DNA from: Pomphorhynchus laevis
Lineage: Eukaryota > Acanthocephala > Palaeacanthocephala > Echinorhynchida > Pomphorhynchidae
Length of the DNA stretch: 64,000 nucleotides
Assembly (NCBI GenBank): GCA_012934845.2
Contig: WNNJ02001887.1
Location: forward strand, 1-64,000
Reading direction: 5' to 3'
The notes beneath the pieces are model-generated. The model did not search any database and had not been told where the DNA came from. It saw only the letters and a program-made list of their open reading frames with translations. The number at the start of each line of letters is the position of its first letter. The first letter of the stretch is position 1. Below, one piece after another: positions 23,201 through 35,200 of this stretch. The position numbers and the translations under genes were made by a program.

Positions 23201-26200
23201 TTCTCCCTGTTTCACCTTCCGAAGTCTCATCTGTTCTCATGTCCTTGCCCAGCAAAACCTCACCTGCCGATCCTCTGTCTACGCAAATACACAAATCCAT
23301 ATGCTCATCGATATCCCCTTTTCTCACTACCTTGTTTAACTTGTCAATCCGCAGTCGTATCTTCCCTTCACACTGGAAATCCGCAATCGTTCGTCCCTTC
23401 TTAAGAAACAATCGCTCGACCCCTCCCTTCCTTCTAGCTATCGCCCCATTTCACTACTCCATACTCTTTCTAAGCTCTTAGAACGCCTCATCTTAATACA
23501 GATCAACGCTTATCTCTCCTCATCCAATCTGTACCCTCCTTTCCAATCCGCTTTCCGCTCTAATCACTCCACAGAAATCGCCTGCATGAAAGTTTACAAC
23601 GACTTACTCATTTCTCGAGACAAGGCTCTATATAGTGTTCTCATCTCCCTCGACCTCTCCTCCGCCTTCGACATTGTCGACCACTCCGTCCTCATTTCTC
23701 GCCTTAGTTATGATTACGGATTTTCTTCTTCCTCCGTAGCATGGTTTGCCTCATATCTATCCGACCGTTTCTTTCGCGTCTGTTCTAATTCATCATCCTC
23801 CCCTCCCATCCCTATATTTTGCGGGGTCCCACAAGGTTCAGTCCTAGGTCCTTTGCTTTTCTCTCTTCTGCTTGGCGATCTCTCTCCGTTTATCAAGCCT
23901 TTCTCCTTTAACGTCATGCAATACGCTGATCACATCCTCATCTATGCTCATACACCCGCACATCGCATACACGATATCGGCATTTCTGCCTCCAACTGTC
24001 TTTCTTCTATCTACGCACGTCTCTCCAATCTCCATATCGTTCTAAACCCCGACAAGTCTAAAATAATGTGGATCCTCCCCCGTAAACCAAACATATCTCC
24101 TCCCACAGTATATTTTGCCTCATCGATAATCCCCATAGTCCACAATCTCACTTTCTTAGGCTTCCATTTCGATGATCACCTTTCCCTTAAACCCTTCGTC
24201 CGTGACAAGGTCCGCTCGTCTAACTTAATTCTCCGTGACATCCGCCGTATCCGCTCCCTTATCGACTTCCGTTCTTGTATGCCTCTTCTTTCATCGTATC
24301 TTTTCCCTAAAATCGATTACCGCCACAGCCTTTTAACCAATTCTTCAAAATCCATCATCCTACCCCTACAACGCATCATCAACTCAGCCATTCGAGCGCT
24401 CCTACGTCTCCGTCGCTTTGATCACACATCCACATATCTTGTCCAATTTTTCTGGCCCACCATTCACATCCGCATACAACTCTGCCTTCTTCTTGTAACT
24501 TTTCGTATCATCGCTGTCGGCTCCCCATCGTTCGTCAACCTTCCTTTCTTAGACGACACTCACCCCACCTCGCTATCGCTGCGATCTCGTCATACCCTTT
24601 TAGTCCACGTTCCCAATTACTCCGACAACTATGGTTTCTGATCCTTCCTCGTCGCCGCCTCACTCGCCTAGAATCAACTCCCTTTCAACGTCCGCCGCGG
24701 TCCCTCCTTTATCACATTCAAACACCTCCTCCGTTCACACCTTCTCGACATATGATTTACATTTATGTTTTGTTGTGGTCATGTAAGCGTGCGCTGGCAC
24801 GCATTTGCCACTTAAAAAATAAAAATAAAAACTTTTTTAAGCAACAAACCCCATATGTAGGGTACACAAAATATGTGACAAGAGATAACGTTAACGGGTG
24901 TATTTGAAAAACACGAATACATTGGAATTTGGTATCTCTTCTTTAGTTTGACAAGAGCAACATGCCTATTTTACTTATTATTAACAAAATAACAGAATTT
25001 TACAAAATATTAGAAGTGACAGCGGATTTTGTTTTGTGATTCAATTGCTGCTTTTGTGAAGGAATCTGGTTTTAATAAATATTCCCTCTTAATAAATAAC
25101 AAATGCTTTAAATTTCGTTTTTATACATGATAAATAAATCGCATGGAATCAGCTCCCACTCGACGTTCGTTCCCACCTTCGACACATGATTTAGATTTGT
25201 GTTTTTTGTGGTCATGTAAGCGTGCGCCGGCTCGGATTTGCCACGTAAAAAGAAATCGTTTTTGAATAAAAATATGACACGATTTCAATTTGTATTCGGT
25301 TTGTTTTGGCGAAAACGGATGTTCTTTTACATATTTTGTGTTGGGTTCGTGCATTGTTTAAAATATGCAAAATGAAATTGGCAACTACAGTGATGTTTGT
25401 TGTCCTCTGAACAATAAAACCGCATAGAGTTATTTTGTTTAGACATATACGACGATATGCAGTCATTATTTGAGATGAATAAATAAGTCGGGGTAGAATA
25501 AACGCGTGGATTATATATAAAATTTTGGAAAACTATACATTTAGTCAAAAAGAATATAAAGACTCATATGAACGATAAGATGTAGACAAAGATGGAATTT
25601 GATTTGTTGTACTATGAATACTTATTCAAAAATTAAAAAAATTTAATTGATGGTGAGTTTGAATTTAAACTTTAGGTTAGTATTTAAAACTACAATAATT
25701 AACCAAAGTATCAGTCGTCAATTCTTCGTGGTTCAGGAAATTTTAAATTTTTAACTTTTTTAATTAAAATTTATCTTTTCAGCAACCACGAAATATTGCA
25801 AGAAAACACTTTAGAAATGAAAATGCTTTTTATGTGCTATATCTAAAAAACAAAAAATTTTTAGTGCTTTTCCACCAACGGCACTACCTCTAAGGCATTA
25901 TCTAAAAAATTAAATAAAAAAACGAATCGACTGCATAATAAGATCCATACAAGCCATGGGGATTACTCGCTGTCCTGATTACCGATGTTCTTTCGGTTGT
26001 ATCGAAAGCAACTCATTAATCACTAAATATTTTCCAATTATAAATCAAAATGCATACTTTTATTCGAAATATATAATTATTTATAATATAATATATTTAT
26101 AAATATAATTAAAAATAAATAATAAGGTAGTTGCCTAGGGAGGAATCCCCAGCCGACTCCAAAAGGGATGCCGCATTCCATCGTTGCATGGCTGTGTTGA

Positions 26201-29200
26201 TTCGGTGCATGAGCCAGCTGAATGCGCGTTTATCACCGGTTGTTCGCTTCAACCTTGAATCAAGCGGTCTCAAAAACGCAGATAAGCTAGGGCCGACCGC
26301 GCCAAGTGTTTCAATGGCGATGGGGACGAACAAATACTGTCGATCCTCGAAGCAACTGTATTTGGTTCGGTTGAGCTGCTCCGCGTGGGCTTTAACATCG
26401 CTATCAGAAGACACCGCATGTGCGACATGACTGGCGACCAGGATATTCGGGCAAGTGAAATCCCAAACGGGTATACGGCCAGCTTCCCATTGCATAAGAT
26501 TTGCACCATCGAATCGTTTGCCATCGTCTCGCGCTCAGCCTGCCGGTTCGAGTCTGGAGGGCGATCCTACGATAGCGAGAGCCATTCTCAAAATCTCGTT
26601 AATCGCAACATGTCGATGGTGACGGGACGTTATCCTGTTGCAGTCTAAGAAATGAGCACTGTGCCGTGGGACCGACACTCCGCAGATACACCGATTTCGT
26701 TGAAAGCATTGAACACCGAGCCCTAACGCCACGGCGATAGAAATAGATAGGTCATCAAGTCGTGTGCCGACGGATGTGATCGGCAGTGCTTCAAAGAACG
26801 CCCCGGACCACTTTGATGCTCTTGCGATTAGTCGGGCTCGAGATTCAGTTGTCCGTGCTTCGTCGACAAGTTTTCGTCGGCACGCTTCGTAGTGTTCGGC
26901 CATCCATCGTTTTTGAGATATTTGATCCGATGGAATGGTCGTCCGATATTGCGCGTTCCATTAGTTTGTGGTATTTTCCCAGTCTGATTCTGAATGGCGA
27001 AGTTTTAACGGCGGACAGTTCCGTAGCAGTATCTTCTTCAGTTCCGATGTGCCGTGATGGATGAACCGAACGCAGGAATGACAGCCTCTAATGCCTAGCA
27101 AACACCGAGACCTCCAAGACGGATCGGTAAGGTCGCTTGCCTCTAGGCTTCGTTGGGTAGTGGCACATATTGTATTTCGCTCAATATTCTTCGAATTTTA
27201 GTGTCGAAAGTTGAAGCATTCCACTTCTGTAGCAGGGGGTACATCGAAGAAGGAAGCCAATCTTTGGCAAGCTGAGTGAGCTACGCAAAATCACAAAGGC
27301 GTCGTCAGCGCTCAATTCGGTCAACCGGATTTTGGAGTTATGAAGCTCGTTCACTGCGCAGCTTAATGCGCTGTCGATGCTTGCTTGTCCGCCAAGCGGC
27401 GCACCCAGAAACTGTGCGTCTTCAGGTGTGATAGTCTTGCACCCTATTAGCTTGCACGCGATAGCTTGGCTCACATTCCTGCTTTCAGTGATAACCCCGT
27501 ACTTTTGGAAATTTAATTGTAATCCAATTTCGGCTCCGTCAGCCTGAATTTTGTAGATATCGGCCACAATGTCCTCCACTGTATCGCGACGCAGTCGTCG
27601 CTGTACCATAGGTTCAGACTGGATTTTAAGCTAGGACTAAGCTGTTGACGGTGAGGCAAAATAGTACAGGGCCCAATGGGTCTCCCTGCTGAAGTTTTCA
27701 GCCGAGAGGATACGTTTGTTGCCGAATAGAAGCTCGCTCTGGCGGTCGTAACAAAGTCGAACAAACGGTAAAAAATGCGGTATTCCGTGAGCGACGCAGC
27801 GCAGGATTGCATCTCTGCTCAAGCAGTTGAACGCGTTGTAGTAGTCGAATTTTACCATAGTGTGGTTACGACTAACCATGCCACGCATGAACACGCGAAA
27901 TGCATGTATTGCCGTTTCGATTCCACGCGAAGTACCGACGCCCAGCTGCATAGGGAGAAAATAATCGGCGAACGGACCGAATGCGAATTGACATGCCAGG
28001 TTAGAAGCGATGCGGCAAATTGTAAATCTTACGGCGATTTAACGGATACCACCATCCTTCTTTAGAAAAGCGAGTAACATTCCGCCGCATAGAATATTAG
28101 CAACGTTATCCTGTACCGTTCCATCCAGAATAACTGTCATTAGATTCGTTAAAGCCGTGACCAAGTGGCTCCTGCAGAAAATCCTGTGAGATCTCGTAGG
28201 TGATTGGGTTTAAGCCGTCAGGGCCACTCGCCGACTAGGGCGGGAAAGACCTAAAGAGCACAGTAAAGATACGGCGGTAACAACAGGGCAGCAATCGAGA
28301 GGGTAAAGCGGCAAAGGTAAGCAATCGGTAAATACTCTTCTCCGAGGATGCTTAGCCTGTAGAGCTGTAGTTGTGTTTTCATCGCAAGATAGAAGGCCCG
28401 AGTTCATGCATGCAGTACGAACAGCGCCGCGGATGTTGCCGTCCTCAATTTTTTCAGAAATCTTTCAGTGTAGTTGATCCACGGAGGATTTATTCTTTGT
28501 GATGTTGCATCGGTTATGTTCCTTAAGACTACCCTCATAAGGGAATTGGGAGGGGGCGCATGCAGCTCGAATCTTTGCAAATAGAGAGGAATGAGAGGAC
28601 TACTCTGATTCTGCTGAGGCACGCGAAGCGCAATTTTAGGACAGCTGAGTAGACTCCACCACACCGAACCGTTAGAAGGTTGCTCCACGATTACGTCAAT
28701 AAGCTGAGAGAACTTCGCGGCAATGGCTGGTCGAGCGCCGCGCGGAATACGACGGATGACACGAAAATTCCCAGATAAACGTTTAGTGCCAAAAGAGAGC
28801 TCGGAGTTTTCGCTGGTAGCAACTGCAGGCTCACGAATAGATCTGAACGGGTTGATGTTGTATGGAATATCGGCAGGCGGAAGTTCAGAACCGCGACAAC
28901 TTGGCATTGGACCATGTTTTCGTACAATTCCGGAAGCGTTAGCGACGAAGAGCCTGCGACCAATTGAACATTGTACTCTCCCTCGGCTTATTGTGTGCGT
29001 ATTATAGTCGGTATTGTTGTTGATTGCATTTTCCGGTTCTGTTGAGTTGTGGCATATCGTATTGGGATATTCGTCGGTTGTATACGTATAGTTGTATACG
29101 TCAGTTGTATACGTATATTCGTCAGTTGTGTGTATATTGTATATAAAAAGTAAGTAGTTATAATTAAGAATTTTTAAGTATTAATATTATATTAATAATA

Positions 29201-32200
29201 TAATATTATTAATTACTAGTTAAACTTTTTTCTTAGATATAAATACTTACAATTATTCCTGTCAGTTCCGCTAGCTACGCTTACGGAAGTGAAACTTTCG
29301 AATTTAAACTTATTACAATTGTGCTTAATCTCTTGATAAAAGATCATGCCTAGAAAAGCTCGATCTCAGATCCTTTCTATTCCTAATCACACATCTTCCA
29401 CATCGGAATGCCTAGATAGTTATACCAGTTTAAAAGTTGGATGCAATTGTAAAGAATGTGAGTATGGAGCCTTATTCGAGTTAAAATATCCGACCGCTCG
29501 GTGTATCAACGTAAACCGTTTACATGTGGTTTTTGCTCATCAGTACAACTTCTACAGCTATCCTGCTCTTCCGCTTCTGTTTCACACGCGACCACTAAGC
29601 CTGATACTGTTTTTGACGTTTCTCTCGCATTAACAACTGACTTCACATCGCATAATCCCATTCTTGAAGCTACTCACATACACACTCCTCGTTCAATTAC
29701 GGATAAAACTTTCATTCATCTTCATCATCCTAATAATGCTACAGTAAATATTTTTATCTCGTACCTCTTTTTAATATTATAATGATAATGATAATATAAT
29801 ATTATAGTATTATGATAACAATATAATTATAACTAATAATGGATTATATTAATAATATTATAATATAATATATTAATAATATATTATAATAATATAAATA
29901 TTAATAATACAACATATAATTAAAAATAGTTTTCTATTTACAATGTCGAAATATTAATTATCTATGCTAAAATTCTGAACATTTAAATGAAATAATGCCA
30001 TTTTATGGCATTATTGACAAATGTAATTCGTAATACCAACAATTATAACATATTCACAACAATTGTAATTATCATTGTAAATAATTAAGATTATTAATTA
30101 ATTTTAATTAATTAATTCTAATTAATTAAGATTAATCTCAATTATATTAAACAAGTTGTTTGCCTGCACGCTTAATTTCTATTGTTATTGCTGAATTTAA
30201 GTTTATCAACTTTACACATTAAACCTACACAGATATCATCCGTTATTATAAAAACCGGTTTTGAAAATATAATCAGCTTTTTGATATTAATTGCACAACA
30301 TTAGTTTATGACAACGACACTAGTTTTACGTCACAGTTTCCCTACCACTAAATGCAGACCTAATATTGATACGTTCAATTCAGGAACTGTGTAATGTTCT
30401 AGACACATTTCAAAGTTCACTGTCTATACTTGCAGTATTTTATTGTGATATATTTTTATCAAAGAAAAAGCACAACGGAATACTAAGTTTTCATCATTTA
30501 TATAATTTATATAATTTAAATCATTTTCATCATTCATATTTTCCATTTCATTGCACATATAGTCCCAGAGTAGATTAGATGATGATGTTATTTCAGTTCG
30601 TAATGTAATCCGATGTATGTTTGTATCTCGTGACTCTGTTGTTGCTTCTAAAATAAAAGTTCTAGCAATGCTTCGTTTAGGATGCCGCACGACTGATGGT
30701 CGAGCTCGTCTTTTGAAACTTGTTCTTGAGTCATATGATCAAGCACAATGCATCTTGACACGAGCCATACGGCTTAAAGGAAATAGTGTTCCAATATTGA
30801 AAGATTTATCTGTTGAAGAGCGCTCTTTACTATCTATCGCGAAGACTGAGTTACAAAATAGGTAAAATGCTGGTAAGGCCAACTTAACTATAAAAATTTT
30901 TCGTGTTTGCCATCGAAAGTCATTTGTTCGATGGGATCCTATTCTAATAGATTAGAATCTGCAAGTGTATCTCACTCGAATAATATTGATTTTACGGAGG
31001 TTTACCAGCCACGTAATGCTTTCAAGAGCTCCGTTCGCCTTCGTGTTGCATATACTAATATTCGTAGTCTACTTACTAACCTTTGAAGATTTAAGATTTT
31101 TAGATACTACTCACAATTATGATGCTATAGCTATCTCCGAATCTTGGTTACATGATAACATCCTTGATTGTATAGCAAGCATTTCTGGATTTAACTTAAT
31201 CAGGGCTGATCGTTTACAAGGACGTCGTGGCGGCGGTGTTGCTATTTACTTGACAGAATTTGCTACAAATTTAAAGATAGAATGATACTCCTATGATGAT
31301 AGGAGTTTAGAATGTTTAATCGTAAAGGCGATGCTACGGGGTTTCAAATTTGCATTAGGTGTCTTTTACATGTCACCAAACTCGACCTCCTTCGATGATA
31401 AAATTATGACACTATTGTCTGGTACATGCAAGTTAAGCTGCCCAAAAGTTCTTTTTGGTGACTTTAATATACAGAATATATCTACTGAGATCATTGGGAT
31501 TGCTGATAAATTTACATGTAATGCTAGGAATGTTGGCTCATATTTTGGAGATTTATGACCCAAGAACTACTTTTGTTTAAGCACTGTGTGGTGATACTAG
31601 GTTCAGTGGATTGATTTCTATGCAGAACTTGATATTTTCAAAAAGTGAAACCCAAGTTCGTGATCTTAAGCATCTTCCTCCTTTAAGATCTAGTGATCAT
31701 GAGGTACTCACATTCTTGATTCCTTCATGCTCTGAAGTTATTTTGGACGATATTGAATCGATAGTTCGTAAGCGACTATGGCATCTTGTTAATACTTCTA
31801 GACTCTTGTCGTTCGCAAATACTGTTGATTTTTCATCACGTTGTTATTCTACTGTTGATGATTGTTGGACCTCATTAAAGCAAAAAATTTATTCACCGCA
31901 GATGAATTTGCACCATTGAAAATAATTTATAAGAAAAAATGTTTACGACCTAATTGGTTTGATTCTACTCTGAGGGCCTCCTTGGGGTATCGTAATGCAC
32001 TGTTTAAAGCATATCAAAGGGATTATAAGGTATCTCGGAATGCTTATCGACGACTTCAAATCGCTAAACGCCGTGCATATGAATTCGCTGTCATTAATTC
32101 AATTTATTCACATTCTTTGAAATTTTGGTCATATGTTCGGCCTAGTAGGAGATTCAATTGCTATATTACATATTTCAAGGTAGGTTCTAAATTAATCAAT

Positions 32201-35200
32201 TCTTAATTTGATATTGCGAATGAATTTGCAAATGTATTTAAGTTGTACACACCCACTTCTAATATGTAATTAAATAAATAAATATATAAATAAATAAATA
32301 TCTAATTATTCACATTTACGCACCCACTTCTGTTTTGAACAATTTTGATTTTCCTACATTAACTTCATGTTTGTCCACTCCGATAATTGTGAATACAGAG
32401 GAAGTTTTAAGACACTTGCTAAGTCTCCATTTCTTCTCTGCTGGTCCTGACGGCATATGTCCATTTATTCTGCGTGTATTAACTAATCATCTCATGGATC
32501 GCTTTGTGATTTATTCCAAAGGTCCTTAGATTCCTGTACTGTTCCAAATGACTGGCGAATATCCACTATTGTTTTTATTCATAAGAAATGCGATAGGTCA
32601 AATCCCAATAACTACAGACCGATTAGTTTAACGAGTCATGTAAGCAAGATCTTAGAGCAAATTGTGCATAGTAGAATAATTTCTCATTTAAACACGTATA
32701 ACCTTCTAAGTTTTGCACAACATGGTTTCCGAAATGCAGATCTTGCCTATCAAATCTGTTGTGTTCACGTGAGGCTTGTGTAGACTTGATCTCTACTGGG
32801 CACTGTGTAGATGTTCTATTCTTTGACTTCAGCCGGGCATTTGAACGAGTACCTCATTCCCTACTAAACCACGTATTGATTTCGTATAGCATTTACCTCA
32901 GTGTTGTTGGTTGGGTCAACAATTTCCTTAGTGATCGTCAATTTTATGTCCGTATTAATGAAAGCCAATTTACCCTAGAGATTTGAATACCAGTGTTCAA
33001 TGGACAGTCTTGGGGCCTCTCTTATTTACAACTTTCGTTGACTCCTTTTTACATGCGTACGCTGATGATTTGAAAATATTGGCCAAAATTGATTCATTAG
33101 CTGACCGTGTGAAATTTCAGATAGAAGTTAATAAAATTTATAAATGTAGTTGTCAGACCGGGTTATTGATTAACATATCGAAATGTGTTCACATGCGCTT
33201 TGGAATGTCTTCACTTATATCTTTATATATGCTAAGGTTACAAGAGATCGAAACAGTTGCGAGTGTTCGGGATTTTGGAATTATTTGGGATCGGACCTTG
33301 AGAACTAGATTTGACACTAATCGGAGATGTTGTGAAGCTAAGAGGAAGCTTTACATTATTAAGAATGTTCTTTCGCACCTATCACCTTCATGTATTGGCG
33401 TCTTATATAAATATCTAGTACGTCCTAATTTAGAATACAGTAACTAAGCGAATTTTCCAATTCCTTAAGGATGAGGTTAACAGTTTATAATGTATTCTAC
33501 GACGTGGTATCAAATTATGCACTGAAATTTCAAATCTGAGCTACTCAAAAAGCCTAATCTCGGTAAATATTAATAGTTGCCGTTGCAAGTTAATGTACCT
33601 AGATATGTTAGCCATGTACGTTATGGTGAAGGGAATTCACGGGTATCCACAACAATATGTGGTAACAAATATAAGACGGTGTCACAGGGATACTCGTTAT
33701 ATTTGATGATTGGTGGACATAAATCAAGTAACACATCCTCTCGATTATCCCACAGAGCATTACGAGCTTGTAACGGTCTTCCTTTCGATATGGTTGCACT
33801 GCCCGTGGCTAGTTTTCGAAGGGATGTTTTTAATTATTATAGCAGCCCGTGTATTCGAGTATCGTCTTACTTTTAATTTTATTTTATTGACTTTATCAAT
33901 GATTTGTGATCGAGTAAATAATCATTGTGGGTTAAACTAAGCATTGTAATGAAATGACTGGAATTCGTTTATTTGGTCATTTAGTCTCGTCTTTCCATCT
34001 ACCATCCATATAGTTACAAAGTGTCTGACAGGACACTGTAACTACTTCATCAAATTATTTCATGCAATTACAATTCTTTGAAATAAATGCTTATCTTAGT
34101 CTACTTATCTTAGACTGATAAGTCTACGATAGCTCTGCAATGTTGTTATTTCTCTCGCTTTTCTTTGGCCTTAGACTTTGCTACCGACTCATCCTAATCG
34201 ATAGGATTCGACATGATTTTGACTTCTTCTCTAAGATACAGCTTAGTGGTTTGCCTCATACCTTTCCGACCTCATATTTTATTTTCAAATTACTTCAATC
34301 TTCACTGACACATGAAGTTTCGCAAGGATCCGTAGTTTATTCACTCATTTTCACTATCTACGATATACTAACGATATCTTTATTGTATATAAATTATTGC
34401 TAAAGTGCGAATAAGTAACACAGGTTAAATAAAAAATGTAAAACAAAAATCATTTTTATAATCTTAATAATTCAAGTAGAGTTGTACACTAAAACGGTGA
34501 GTATAGTCGTAATATTACGATTTTTTGCTTGATGTCAACTACAATGATTAACAGAGCGAACAGAAACTTTTTCGAATTGAACATATATTTAATCACATAG
34601 CATATATATATGGTTTAATTGAAATTCTTAAATGAAACGTTTATGTTCTCAAAAGTTAAAACTGTTATTGTATTAACTTTGAAATTTTTTAAGGTAAATT
34701 CGTTTCTATAAACACTTACCTTTTTTACTGATTTATGTAAAATTATTTTTCCATAGACGAGGATGTCTGTAAATAGGAAGAATGCCCTTCTTTTCAGTTT
34801 CTTTTTGCAAACTTTAGCTAGTATCCCTTCGCCGACAAGGGCACGATTAGGACTTGAGAGCTTCTAAAGTATAATTAGTCAAGTAGACAATAAGTGAATA
34901 CATCGCCAAAGTTATTACATATCCAGATCGCATGTTTTATGTTTTAAATCTTATATTTGATAAATATTATTAATATTATAGAAATTCCGAATCTCTAGAG
35001 TATATTTATTCATAGGATGGATTTCTAAAATGTTGATTTTTCAATAATTTAGACTCGTGATTTTTATTTAAAAGTAGTACGAAGAATATGAGCATAGGTG
35101 GCGACCTGCATCAGTTGTATCAAATTATAAACGTTTGATATCATCAACAAATTGCCATAATCGTTAACAATTAATATTATCGTTAATTATTTAACGATAA

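Larger units (their letters stand above)
20781..24834 (+). mobile_element. CR1-A LINE, longest copy
   Basis: A CR1/L2-like element with parts in canonical order: 5' tandem repeats, ORF1 (20876-21896), ORF2 with endonuclease and RT (21860-24641), a short 3' UTR, a hairpin and the ATTTGCCAC end followed by an A-rich tail near 24810-24834. It sits inside the 16.8-kb phafin intron, antisense to that gene. Several frameshifts and a mutated catalytic aspartate make it inactive. Its G/C content is clearly above that of the host background. Confidence 0.9.
29346..33900 (+). mobile_element. CR1-B LINE, near full-length but decayed
   Basis: ORF1 pieces (29346-30865), ORF2 endonuclease (about 31020-31720) and RT to C-terminus (32335-33876) occur in order on the plus strand. 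The element is in the 16.8-kb phafin intron, antisense to the gene. It shares RT wording with the minus-strand copy at 1580-3460 (YADDLKI). Low-complexity sequence at 29762-30360 splits ORF1, and a short TAAA-type repeat at 32268-32305 splits ORF2. Confidence 0.82.

Noticed and set aside
30940-31030. Independent membrane protein ORF (plus strand, hydrophobic stretch)
   Set aside because: The hydrophobic frame is an out-of-frame reading of the CR1-B endonuclease N-terminus.
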